DNA of 64,000 nt. Source: Leptolyngbya sp. 'hensonii'. Lineage in GTDB: Bacteria; Cyanobacteriota; Cyanobacteriia; GCF-001939115. Shown one piece after another: positions 26,798 through 35,471 of this stretch; the first letter of the stretch is position 1, and each line of letters opens with the position of its first letter. Under the pieces are notes generated by a model. That model was given only the letters and a program-made list of their open reading frames with translations, did not search any database and was not told the origin of the DNA. The DNA lies in assembly GCF_001939115.1 (NCBI RefSeq), contig NZ_MQTZ01000050.1, forward strand, positions 48,089-112,088, read 5' to 3'. The translations under genes and the position numbers were made by a program.

Positions 26798-26939
26798 TTG
26801 CCGCTGAGGAACAGGGTGTAACGTATACGTCAACGCAACACCTGCGCCAACACGATCGCTACTCTCCCCCCAGCACACTGAGATTATCAAAGGTCTGTTT
26901 CTGGCTCTGCCCAACCTGCCTGAATCTCGGTGAATCCAT

Positions 26940-29459
26940 ATGCTCAAAAAGTTTAGACAGTCCCTCTCCCAGGTTTTCAATCGACGTGCTGCTTCGGAAC
27001 AGGTGAGCTCTGACTCTCCTCCGGATCAGGTTCAGCTTTCGATCGTGACCCAGTTTTACCCGCCTGATTTTGCTGCTACCGGACAGTTTGTTGATGAGCT
27101 GGCTCAACAGCTTTCCCAGCAGGCCATGCAAGTCCAGGTGTTTACGGGGCAGCCCAGCTACGCTTTTGAAACAGCCCAAGCTCCAGAGGTTGAGCAGATG
27201 GGCCAGGTACAAGTGCGCCGTTCCCGACTGTTACGCTCTCGCTCTCGCCGCTTTGCCGGACGGACGATTAGCAGTCTGGCTTTTTGTTGGCACGCCGCCC
27301 TCCATTTACTCCAGCGGGAGCATCGGGGAGACTTACTTCTCTTTACGAGTGAGCCTCCGTTTCTGCCGGTCCTAGGCTATCTGGGCAAACTCCTCTTTCA
27401 GGCTCCCTATGCCTGTCTGGTCTATGACCTATATCCAGAAGTGGCGATCGAGCTCAAGGTGTTATCCCAAAATCACTGGCTGGCCCGCTTCTGGGATGCT
27501 GTCAACCAACGGGTCTGGCAGGCTGCAGAAGTGATTATCGTTCCATGCCAGACCATGAAAGACCGGATGGTGGCTAAGGTGCCAGAGGTAGCCCACAAAA
27601 TCACAGTGATTCACAACTGGGCGGATCCAGACTGGATCAAGCCGATCGTCAAATTAGAGAATCCTTTCGCGCACTCCCACGACCTGGTTGAAAAATTCAC
27701 GGTACTCTATTCGGGTAACATGGGCCGCTGCCACGATATGGATACCATTCTGGGAGCAGCCGAGGAACTCAAGGATGAGCCAGTGCAGTTTGTCTTTATC
27801 GGCGGGGGACCCAAGCGAGAAAGCTGCCAGGAGCAAGTCCGGCAGATGGGGCTGACAAACTGCCTGTTTCTGCCTTACCAGGATAAAGCTCTCTTACCCC
27901 AATCCCTGACAGCTTGCGATCTGTCGTTGGTGAGTGTGGATGTGGGTATGGAGGGGCTGGTGGCTCCCAGCAAATTCTATGGGGCTCTGTCCACGGGCCG
28001 CCCGGTTGCGGTGATCTGTGAGTCCCACTCCTACCTGCGATCGCTGGTGGCAGAAGCGGGTTGTGGAGCTGCCTTCAGCAATGGAGACAGCGAAGGACTG
28101 GCCGGGTTTATCCGCTATCTGGCTAAGGATCCAGAAATGGGGAAACAGATGGGCCGGGCAGGCTATCGCTATTTGCGCGGATCGTTTACCCCTCAGGCGA
28201 TCGGAAAGCAATACTTCAAACTTCTGCATCAGGCGGTGTTAAAGCATGCGGATTTGAAACGGGCCTTGGCCCGACAGGAATTTCAGCTCTATTACCAGCC
28301 TATAGTTTCCCTGCGGACAGCTGAACTGACCGGCTTGGAAGCACTGGTGCGGTGGCAACACCCTACCCGGGGTCTGCTCTACCCCGAGGAATTCATCTCT
28401 GCTGCTGAGGAAACAGGCTTGATTGTTCCCCTCGGCTGGCAGGTTTTGGAGGCCGTCTGCCAGCAGCTTGACCACTGGCAATCGCGCTTTCCCCACCTCT
28501 CCCTCCAGGTTAGTGTCAACCTGTCCAGCCAGCAGTTGTTTCAACCTAACCTGATCTCCAAGATTGATGAACTGCTTCAGAAATATCATCTGGATGGTCG
28601 TTCCCTCATGCTGGAAGTAAAGGACCAGACGGTAATGGCTGATGCTGCCGCAACGACCGCTTTGCTGTTACAACTACGGGCCCGTCAGATTCAGGTTTGT
28701 ATTGATGACTTTGGTGTCAGCCATACTTCCCTGGAGTATCTGCACCGGTTCCCGGTAGATGCCCTCAAGGTCGATCGCTCACTCATCAGCCAGGTCTGTG
28801 TTGAACAGAATACGGTCAAACTGATTGAGACCATCCTGATCCTGGCCCAGGATCTGGGCATGAGCGCGATCGCTACGGGGATTGAGACTTCAATCCAACT
28901 GCATCGCCTGAAGGAAATTGGATTTACCGGTGGCCAGGGCTATCTCTTCTCACCTCCAGTGCTGGCAGAGGAGATTGAACAACAGTTGCAACATCTGAAA
29001 CGGATGAATGTTATGAATCAGGCAGTTCTCTGCCAGAGTGCCCCTGCACCACTGACTGTTACAGCCGATCAGGCCCCTCTGATTCTGGTGATTGACGATG
29101 ACCGCGCCATGCGAACCATCTTAAAGGGGATGATGACGAAAGAGGGATACCGGGTGGCTGAAGCGGTTAATGGGATAGAAGGTGTTGAAGCCTTTCAGAA
29201 TCTCCGCCCCAATTTGGTATTACTGGATGCCATGATGCCTGGGATGGATGGCTTTACCTGTTGCTCGCAGATGCGATCGCACGTCTCTACTGAAGCCATG
29301 GCCACAACAACAGTCCTGACCATCCCGCCCATCCTCATGATCACCGCTCTGGATGACTCCGAGTCCGTTGATAAAGCCTTTGCTGCTGGTGCAACTGACT
29401 ACATCACAAAACCCATTAATTGGGCTGTCTTACGCCAGCGGTTGAAACAAATGTTGTAG
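26940..29459 (+). CDS. Glycosyltransferase-EAL-response regulator fusion protein
   Basis: This protein of 839 residues joins three modules. Residues about 30-430 are a WcaI-like GT4 glycosyltransferase (LSIVTQFYPPDFAATGQF; VLYSGNMGRCHDM; VAPSKFYGALSTGRPV). Residues about 440-690 are an EAL domain with EAL at 467-469, VNLSS, DDFG, LKVD and QGYLF. Residues about 710-839 are a receiver domain with DDD and the likely phospho-acceptor Asp763 in LLDAMMPGMDG. In the EAL domain the usual AEGVE motif reads ATGIE, so a conserved catalytic Glu is Thr646, and ExTE reads EVKD. Hydrolysis of c-di-GMP may therefore be lost while binding is kept. No membrane helix is seen. It ends the rightward exopolysaccharide arm and is followed by a strong hairpin terminator. 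Confidence 0.92.
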   Translation: MLKKFRQSLSQVFNRRAASEQVSSDSPPDQVQLSIVTQFYPPDFAATGQFVDELAQQLSQQAMQVQVFTGQPSYAFETAQAPEVEQMGQVQVRRSRLLRSRSRRFAGRTISSLAFCWHAALHLLQREHRGDLLLFTSEPPFLPVLGYLGKLLFQAPYACLVYDLYPEVAIELKVLSQNHWLARFWDAVNQRVWQAAEVIIVPCQTMKDRMVAKVPEVAHKITVIHNWADPDWIKPIVKLENPFAHSHDLVEKFTVLYSGNMGRCHDMDTILGAAEELKDEPVQFVFIGGGPKRESCQEQVRQMGLTNCLFLPYQDKALLPQSLTACDLSLVSVDVGMEGLVAPSKFYGALSTGRPVAVICESHSYLRSLVAEAGCGAAFSNGDSEGLAGFIRYLAKDPEMGKQMGRAGYRYLRGSFTPQAIGKQYFKLLHQAVLKHADLKRALARQEFQLYYQPIVSLRTAELTGLEALVRWQHPTRGLLYPEEFISAAEETGLIVPLGWQVLEAVCQQLDHWQSRFPHLSLQVSVNLSSQQLFQPNLISKIDELLQKYHLDGRSLMLEVKDQTVMADAAATTALLLQLRARQIQVCIDDFGVSHTSLEYLHRFPVDALKVDRSLISQVCVEQNTVKLIETILILAQDLGMSAIATGIETSIQLHRLKEIGFTGGQGYLFSPPVLAEEIEQQLQHLKRMNVMNQAVLCQSAPAPLTVTADQAPLILVIDDDRAMRTILKGMMTKEGYRVAEAVNGIEGVEAFQNLRPNLVLLDAMMPGMDGFTCCSQMRSHVSTEAMATTTVLTIPPILMITALDDSESVDKAFAAGATDYITKPINWAVLRQRLKQML

Positions 29460-29463
29460 TTAA

Positions 29464-29505
29464 ATAAAGGTTCCTTACTTTTATGTTTAAGGTAGGAACC
29501 TTTAT
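29464..29505 (+). terminator. Hairpin terminator after the GT-EAL-REC gene
   Basis: ATAAAGGTTCCT (29464-29475) and AGGAACCTTTAT (29494-29505) form a perfect 12-bp stem with an 18-base loop, starting 5 bases after the stop codon. The right arm ends in T-rich sequence. It could work in both directions. Confidence 0.75.
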
Positions 29506-29656
29506 CTGCCTAGAACGTCCAAGTGGTGAAATGACACTCGTTTGTCTTACGGTCTTCACTTAGATTTCACTTTTAACCCCTAAGTTGAAGGAGTGATGTT
29601 GAGACGTGATCTGAGTCATATTACTCAATTAAATCTTTGTCTAAAGTAAGGTACGG

Positions 29657-29701
29657 GGTGAATTCGATACAGGTGAATTCGATACAGGTGAATTTCATAC
29701 A
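29657..29701. repeat. Three tandem copies of a 15-bp unit
   Basis: Units GGTGAATTCGATACA (29657-29671 and 29672-29686, identical) and GGTGAATTTCATACA (29687-29701, two differences) run head to tail about 70 bases before the next gene. A second triple 15-bp tract of different sequence occurs at 52022-52066. Confidence 0.9.
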
Positions 29702-29770
29702 GAAATATGCCTCAATCTGCCTCCAGTACCGCCTTAGGCCAGTCAGTTCAGTCCTTTTGGAGTTGGTATA

Positions 29771-30118
29771 ATGTCGGCAAGAATATCAGAGAATGAATCA
29801 GCGAAAAGCGGGTCTGTAGGGACCAATACTCGATTTAGTTTTCATCGGGCTCTCAAAGATATTCTGGGCAGTTTTTTTAGATTAGCCCACAGGGTGCATA
29901 ATTTTTCTCACTACAGTTTTGGACAAGATTACATCCTAGAGCCTGCTTACGGTGAGTCTGGTTTTCTGATGACCAGCCAGGGAGATGATATTAAGCCCGG
30001 AGATCTGGTTATCCTATCCAATGGCTCTGCCTGTACTCAATACCAGGTTAAGGAAATCGAATACTATTTTGATTCCTGCGACATCTGGACAGCACTCTTA
30101 AATCCTGTTAATTCTTGA
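29771..30118 (+). CDS. Hypothetical protein, 115 residues
   Basis: I do not recognise this small soluble protein. It has a polar N-terminus, a short amphipathic segment (ALKDILGSFFRLAHRVHNF), and a compact C-terminal part with GDDIKPGDLVILSNGSAC that reads like a small beta-barrel. TTGGAG lies before the ATG. The next gene (CIA30) starts 30 bases after its stop, so they may be co-transcribed. Confidence 0.55.
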   Translation: MSARISENESAKSGSVGTNTRFSFHRALKDILGSFFRLAHRVHNFSHYSFGQDYILEPAYGESGFLMTSQGDDIKPGDLVILSNGSACTQYQVKEIEYYFDSCDIWTALLNPVNS

Positions 30119-30148
30119 GATGGAATAGTTCCAATTTCAGGCTCAAGT

Positions 30149-30820
30149 ATGACTCCTCCTCGCCCAGTCTGGGATGCCAGTCGCTTTCTACAAACACTGG
30201 TCTATTTTGAAGCAGTTCCCGTTGTTAGCTGGGTGCAAAGAATGTTATCGGGCGGTACCCCCATTCCACCTTTCCAACCCGAAGTCAATGTTCTGTTTGA
30301 CTTCGGCCAATCCACAACTCCCCTCGGGGAGCGCTGGGGTTCTCTGGATGATGGGGTCATGGGAGGGGTGAGTACCAGCTCATTTTCCAGTTCAGCAGGG
30401 GCAGCACTATTTAGTGGCGTGGTTTCTACAGCCAACTCTGGCGGGTTTGCTTCGGTACGAACCCGAAATTTTGAGCCGCCCCTCGATCTCTCTTCCTGTG
30501 CTGGCTTGGAGCTGCGGATTAAGGGAGATGGCCAGCGATACAAGTTCCTGATTCGAGATGAGGAGACATGGGATAGCGTCGCCTATGCCTCCTCCTTTGA
30601 TACTGTGGCAGATCAATGGCTTACCATCCAACTTCCCTTCACCCAGATGGTCCCTGTCTTTCGGGCCAAAACGGTCAATACAGCCCGTCGTTTGAATACA
30701 GCTCAGATTAGATCGCTCCAACTGATGCTGAGCAAGTTTGAATATGACGGTGTGCTAAATCCCCACTTTGTATCCGGTGAATTTCGACTTCTGATTCAAT
30801 CCATTCGGCTCTACAAGTAA
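30149..30820 (+). CDS. CIA30 family protein
   Basis: This 223-residue protein carries a CIA30 (complex I intermediate-associated protein 30, galactose-binding-like) domain at about residues 48-222. Signatures are WGSLDDGVMGGVS, GFASVRTRNF, GLELRIKGDGQRYKFLIR and FRLLIQSIRLY. In other organisms CIA30 proteins assist assembly of complex I; cyanobacterial members are uncharacterised, and some act in assembly of other photosynthetic or respiratory complexes. The N-terminal 45 residues form a family-unrelated lead. The start is the first in-frame ATG. Confidence 0.82.
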   Translation: MTPPRPVWDASRFLQTLVYFEAVPVVSWVQRMLSGGTPIPPFQPEVNVLFDFGQSTTPLGERWGSLDDGVMGGVSTSSFSSSAGAALFSGVVSTANSGGFASVRTRNFEPPLDLSSCAGLELRIKGDGQRYKFLIRDEETWDSVAYASSFDTVADQWLTIQLPFTQMVPVFRAKTVNTARRLNTAQIRSLQLMLSKFEYDGVLNPHFVSGEFRLLIQSIRLYK

Positions 30821-30825
30821 ATCTC

Positions 30826-30990
30826 ATGCGACGACTCAGCCAGGTTTTGCTCGTGCTTGCCTGCCTCTATGGTCTGTACCTGATCAAATCGGCCATGGGC
30901 ATTAATATCCTGAGTGATTATCACCTCACAGACCTGTTCTTCCATCCGATTCCAGTCATGAAAGCGCTGGCTCATAAATTCATCTGGTAA
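30826..30990 (+). CDS. Small hydrophobic protein, 54 residues
   Basis: The ATG lies 5 bases after the CIA30 stop. The product starts [20 protein letters not shown], one likely membrane helix after positive residues, and ends KALAHKFIW. Its last 11 bases overlap the 3' end of the convergent P-type ATPase gene. I do not recognise it; its position suggests co-translation with CIA30. Coding is supported by position and composition only. Confidence 0.5.
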   Translation: MRRLSQVLLVLACLYGLYLIKSAMGINILSDYHLTDLFFHPIPVMKALAHKFIW

Positions 30991-33295
30991 GTGCTCCAGC
31001 AGAGAACTTGCGCAGCCGCAGAGCGTTGATTACTACAGATAGAGAACTGAAAGCCATCGCTCCACCTGCGATCGCTGGATTCAGCAACCATCCAACCAGA
31101 GGATACAGAATGCCCGCAGCCACGGGAATGCCGATCGCATTATAGATAAAGGCAAAGAACAGGTTTTGGCGAATATTCTGCAGGGTGGCCCGGGAGAGCT
31201 TGATCGCGGTGACAATGCCCTGCAAGTCACCTGAGATCAAGGTGATATCACTGGCCGCGATCGCCACATCCGTCCCAGTACCAATAGCAATACCGACATC
31301 AGCCTGGGCCAGGGCTGGGGCATCATTAATGCCATCTCCCACCATCGCGACAATTCGGTTAGAGGGTAGGGAACGATGGGTGGATCTGGAGGGTGCTGTT
31401 TTTTCCTCCTGCTGTAAGGATTGGATGATAGCAGCTTTTTGTTCCGGTCGGACTTCGGCAAAGACTCGTTGAATCCCAACCTCGCGGGCGATCGTGTCTG
31501 CGGTTTTACGATTGTCCCCCGTGAGCATAACCACTTCCAGTCCCAGATCTTGTAAGGCTCGAACCACTTCAGCCGAAGAGGGTTTGAGGGTGTCGGCAAT
31601 GGCGACCAGTCCTTCAACTTCTCCATCGACTGCAATCCAGACCGTTGTTTTCCCTGCACTTTCCCAGCGCTGCTGGAACTCCTGCAGGGGTTGGGGGTCA
31701 ATGCCCAATTCTTCCATCCAACGCTGTGTCCCAATCTGAATCAGGTGATCGGAAACAATCCCCTCCACCCCACTGCCGACGATCGCCTGAAAATCCTTGA
31801 CAGTAGACAACTCCACTTCCTGAGACTGGGCGTAGCGCACCAGGGCCTCAGCCAGGGGATGCTCTGAGAGATGTTCAACCGAGGCAGCCAGGCGCAGGAG
31901 TTTGAGTTCGTTCTGGTGAGCCGTCCCATGAACGGTGATGTAGTGGGTGACCACCGGTTTGCCCTGGGTCAGGGTACCTGTCTTATCCAAAACGATCGTT
32001 TGGATTTTGTGTGCCAGTTCCAGACTTTCCGCGCCCTTGATCAGAATGCCCTGTTCCGCCCCCTTGCCAGTGCCCACCATAACGGAAGTGGGGGTGGCTA
32101 GCCCCAGCGCACAGGGGCAGGCAATGATCAGGACACCCATGGTGGTGACAAGGGCAAAAGTCGGGCTACCTACCAGGAAAAACCAGATCAGGAAGGTGCA
32201 CAGGGCGATCCCCATCACGACTGGAACAAACCAACCCGTAATCTGGTCCGCTAACCGCTGAATGGGAGCCTTGGAGCCCTGAGCCTCCCGGACCAGACGG
32301 ACAATCTGAGCCAGAACAGTATCTTTACCTACATGGGTAGCCCGGAAACGAAAGCTACCTGTTTTGTTGATGGTAGCCCCAATGACCTCATCCCCCGGTT
32401 GCTTACTCACTGGAATACTTTCCCCTGTGATCATGGATTCGTCAATAGTCGAGCTTCCTTCTAAGATTTCTCCATCCACGGGCACCTTCTCACCGGGACG
32501 CACCAGCACCACATCCCCCACCTGGACCACCTGGACCGGAATCTCCACTTCCTGGTTATGACGAATCACATGGGCCGTACGGGCTTGCAAGCCCATAAGC
32601 TTGTAAATGGCGGCTGTGGTCTGGCTTCTGGCCCGTTGCTCCAGCAACCGACCCAGAAGTACCAGAGTAATCACGATCGTTGCAGACTCGTAATAGACCT
32701 CCGGCATGGCACCCTGATTGGGCAATGAGAGCGGTACCGAAGTCACCAGCAGAGAGTAGAAGTAAGCGGCACTGGTTCCCAGAACAATCAACGTGTCCAT
32801 GGTGGCAGAACGACGTTTCAGGGCTTTCCACGCATTGAGGTAAAAGGTCTGGCCGCACCAGAACTGAACAGGTGTCGCTAGCACCCATTGGGTCCAGGGG
32901 GCATGGAGCCAGGCAGGCATGAAACCCAAATTCATCCCCAGCATGGCAGGCATGGACCCAATCAGGAGAAAGCTGCTGAGCACTGCACCGGTCATCACCT
33001 TTTGTCTAAGGCGTTGAACTTCCAGCTTGCTTGTCCTCTGTGCAGCTTCGCTCTCCTCTTGCAAGGGGTCGTCATTTTGGAGCGGGGCCGCAGAGTATCC
33101 AGATGCTGCAACAGCATCCTGGATTGCTGTGACAGTCACCTGCCGGGAGTCATACTGAATTGTGGCCTGCTCGGCCCCAAAGTTCACCTGGCAAACTGCC
33201 ACACCAGGAACGCTCTGGAGGGCAGCCTCAACATTACGGGCACAGGCAGCACAGCTCATGCCACCCAGTTTGAGGGTAAGCGTATCAAGGGACAT
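30980..33295 (-). CDS. Copper-type P1B ATPase (CopA/PacS/CtaA family)
   Basis: This 771-residue metal pump has one N-terminal heavy-metal domain with GMSCAAC (about residues 12-18), the CPC motif [11 protein letters not shown] in a membrane helix (about 390), the actuator TGES, the phosphorylation site DKTGTLT (about 437), the SEHPLAEA motif of P1B ATPases, and [19 protein letters not shown] with this heavy-metal domain indicates Cu+ (or Ag+) transport. In cyanobacteria CtaA imports copper and PacS supplies thylakoid plastocyanin; the sequence alone does not tell me which this is. The start ATG is at 33295. Confidence 0.93.
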   Translation of the reverse strand: MSLDTLTLKLGGMSCAACARNVEAALQSVPGVAVCQVNFGAEQATIQYDSRQVTVTAIQDAVAASGYSAAPLQNDDPLQEESEAAQRTSKLEVQRLRQKVMTGAVLSSFLLIGSMPAMLGMNLGFMPAWLHAPWTQWVLATPVQFWCGQTFYLNAWKALKRRSATMDTLIVLGTSAAYFYSLLVTSVPLSLPNQGAMPEVYYESATIVITLVLLGRLLEQRARSQTTAAIYKLMGLQARTAHVIRHNQEVEIPVQVVQVGDVVLVRPGEKVPVDGEILEGSSTIDESMITGESIPVSKQPGDEVIGATINKTGSFRFRATHVGKDTVLAQIVRLVREAQGSKAPIQRLADQITGWFVPVVMGIALCTFLIWFFLVGSPTFALVTTMGVLIIACPCALGLATPTSVMVGTGKGAEQGILIKGAESLELAHKIQTIVLDKTGTLTQGKPVVTHYITVHGTAHQNELKLLRLAASVEHLSEHPLAEALVRYAQSQEVELSTVKDFQAIVGSGVEGIVSDHLIQIGTQRWMEELGIDPQPLQEFQQRWESAGKTTVWIAVDGEVEGLVAIADTLKPSSAEVVRALQDLGLEVVMLTGDNRKTADTIAREVGIQRVFAEVRPEQKAAIIQSLQQEEKTAPSRSTHRSLPSNRIVAMVGDGINDAPALAQADVGIAIGTGTDVAIAASDITLISGDLQGIVTAIKLSRATLQNIRQNLFFAFIYNAIGIPVAAGILYPLVGWLLNPAIAGGAMAFSSLSVVINALRLRKFSAGALTR

Positions 33296-33413
33296 AGGTT
33301 AGGGAGACTTTGCCTTGTTCTATCTTGACTCTAATTCAGGCATTGGCCTTGTACCATCCCCCATTCGGTAATTCATGGGGGGAGGCCAACCCATGGCCAA
33401 TGACAACACCCTA

Positions 33414-34679
33414 CTAATTAAACCAGGTAGCAAAACCGAAGAACTGCCCCTGGAAAACATCAAAGAGCCGGATCCAGAAGCGGCGATCGGTGACCTTGCC
33501 TTTCTCCAGGTAAGGTGTGGCGGCACTACCCTGGAACCAGAGCACCAGATCAAAGGGTCGGGGTTCGGTCAGGACTCGATTCAGGTTGACCCCCCGCGTC
33601 TCATTCCCACGCCAGAATGGCATCAGCTTCTTGCCGGTCAACACCAGCTCTGCCTCATCCAGGAAGGCCAGCCAACTGGTAATCATGTCACTGGTGACTC
33701 GAATACCCGGCACGATCGTTTTCTGCTTGCTGTTGGGAATCCACTCATTATCATTATCCGTTTCTGCTGTGATCAAGGCCCAGGATTGGCGACTGAGAAG
33801 CAGAACGGTCTGTAAATGCTGCAGAGCAGAGGTCAGACGGGGAGCTTCAACTACCGGGAAGTTGATCAGGTGAACCATGGCGACCACATCCAGGAAGAAA
33901 TCAAAGTCGCCAAAGAAAAAGCCGGAGTTCTGCTGTTTGCGACTGAGAAAATCATGGGGGGTCTGAATTTTGGTGAAGAACCGATGGCCGGTGGCTTCAA
34001 AGAGATCCTGCCAGTTATGCGCCAGCAGGGTTTCTACCATGGCAGCCAGTGCATTGCAGTATCCCCGTAGCCAGAGGGCATCACCCGTATCAAAGGCAAT
34101 CAGGAAGGACTTGGCCTGTTTTTCCGTAATTTGACTACCCACCACTCTGGCATAGATGCGCCAGAGAGCTTCATCGTTGCCAATTTTGCCATCACCATTG
34201 ATATCCAGCTTGATCATGCCAAATCGCAGGGGTAACTTCACAGCCGGATCTTTGATCGGTTCCAGGGTAGCCTGGGCCTTGTTGAGGTCATCCAACCAGG
34301 TCTGGAGAACCTGACGAGCGATGTCGTAGGTCAACACCTGGGGATTTTTGTTCGGTGGGGTGGGCAACCGGAGAATGGGAAAAGCCTGGGTAAAGGTATC
34401 GTCCTTCAAGCCGTAGCGATAGAGGGACTGCATCAACCGCTCAATGCCGATAAAGACCTGGACTGTGCCCAGGCTGAAGCGGGCTTTGTCATCATCTGGT
34501 TTGTCCTTCAGACGGGCCAGCATGGCTGTTTCCCCGTCAGCTAACTTGCCAGAGGCCAGGAAGGGTTCAATCAGCGGGGCGGGTTGGGCTGTCAAGGGTA
34601 GGGATAAGGACAGGGTCAGGATTAGACAAAGAATCAGGCTGACTCCCCCCAACCACAAGGACCGACTGATCCGCAGCAT
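33414..34679 (-). CDS. Exported protein with an EF-hand-like loop, unknown function
   Basis: This 421-residue protein has an N-terminal signal peptide (LWLGGVSLILCLILTLSLSL, cleavage near AQPAP) and a largely helical mature part. The loop DINGDGKIGNDE (about residues 153-164) is a good EF-hand or dockerin-type calcium loop, but only one copy is seen. FSLGTVQVFIGIERLMQSLY near the N-terminus hints at a TPR-like helix pair. GGAGGAGG precedes the ATG. I do not recognise the family. It is encoded on the same strand as, and upstream of, the copper pump. Confidence 0.7.
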   Translation of the reverse strand: MLRISRSLWLGGVSLILCLILTLSLSLPLTAQPAPLIEPFLASGKLADGETAMLARLKDKPDDDKARFSLGTVQVFIGIERLMQSLYRYGLKDDTFTQAFPILRLPTPPNKNPQVLTYDIARQVLQTWLDDLNKAQATLEPIKDPAVKLPLRFGMIKLDINGDGKIGNDEALWRIYARVVGSQITEKQAKSFLIAFDTGDALWLRGYCNALAAMVETLLAHNWQDLFEATGHRFFTKIQTPHDFLSRKQQNSGFFFGDFDFFLDVVAMVHLINFPVVEAPRLTSALQHLQTVLLLSRQSWALITAETDNDNEWIPNSKQKTIVPGIRVTSDMITSWLAFLDEAELVLTGKKLMPFWRGNETRGVNLNRVLTEPRPFDLVLWFQGSAATPYLEKGKVTDRRFWIRLFDVFQGQFFGFATWFN

Positions 34680-34797
34680 TAGACCTCCTCCAGCTAGATT
34701 TGAGCGTATCGTAAGGCAAGAATAGTTTTGATTTCAGAAGCTTTAGCAAGGTTTTGCATTTGGTAACATCTCTGACAACGGTGAACGGCTTCCATCG

Positions 34798-35343
34798 GTG
34801 AAAACTTACTTGCTCATGTTTCTCGATCGCCTGAAGATAGCAGTGACCTGCTTGCCTGACCTGAGTGGCTGGTGGCTGGTTGTAGGTCTGCTCTGTCTGT
34901 ATGCCACGATCGCCCTGCCCCTGGGCTTTGCTTTTGGGTTGCTGCAGATCGATCTTGCCCCCCTCCAGCCTGCTGCACTAGTACGCTTGCTCCTGACCCT
35001 ATGGATTACCCCAGCCTTGCTGGAAGAACTGGTGTTTCGAGTTTTGTGGTTGCCCCATCCGAGCCAGCAGATCTTGGCTCAGCGCTGGTGGCTGTGGGCA
35101 TCGATCGGGCTGATTCTGTTTATCCTTTACCATCCCCTGAATGCCTTCTTTTTTTATCCACCTGGTCGATCGGTGTTTTATCGTCCGCTCTTTCTGTTCC
35201 TGGCCGGGTTGTTGGGATTGGCCTGTACCTTTGCTTACCAGTGCACTGGCTCTCTCTGGGCTGCCACAGTCATTCACTGGACGATCGTCGTTGTCTGGCT
35301 TCTGGGCCTAGGTGGACTGCAATTACTGACGCCAAGCTCTTAA
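34798..35343 (+). CDS. CPBP-type intramembrane metalloprotease
   Basis: This protein of about 181 residues has four or five membrane helices. The CPBP/Abi signature appears as LLEELVFRVLWLP (EExxxR, about residues 78-90), a middle FILYHPLNAFFF supplying a His, and the last motif ATVIHWTIVVVWL. Family members cleave membrane proteins or process peptides. The frame starts with GTG at 34798; an in-frame ATG at 34816 would remove six residues. It is divergent from the exported EF-hand-like protein. Confidence 0.75.
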   Translation: MKTYLLMFLDRLKIAVTCLPDLSGWWLVVGLLCLYATIALPLGFAFGLLQIDLAPLQPAALVRLLLTLWITPALLEELVFRVLWLPHPSQQILAQRWWLWASIGLILFILYHPLNAFFFYPPGRSVFYRPLFLFLAGLLGLACTFAYQCTGSLWAATVIHWTIVVVWLLGLGGLQLLTPSS

Positions 35344-35471
35344 ATTGAGCTGTGCCGTTGCGGCTATTTGTTGCACAACTCTTCTGCAAAAGCAACATTT
35401 TGCCCTGGTGACCGTCCTGAAGGAGTGAATATGCAAAAATAATCTCCTCCACATCACAGGCTAGAAAAGCG

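Larger units (their letters stand above)
29460..29770. other. Intergenic region with terminator and tandem repeat
   Basis: This gap of 311 bases holds the terminator at 29464-29505, an AT-rich stretch without an open frame, the 15-base triple repeat at 29657-29701, and the leader of the next gene with TTGGAG shortly before its ATG. Nothing else was recognised. Confidence 0.6.

Noticed and set aside
29657..29701. CRISPR array
   Set aside because: The units are 15 bp with no spacers between them.
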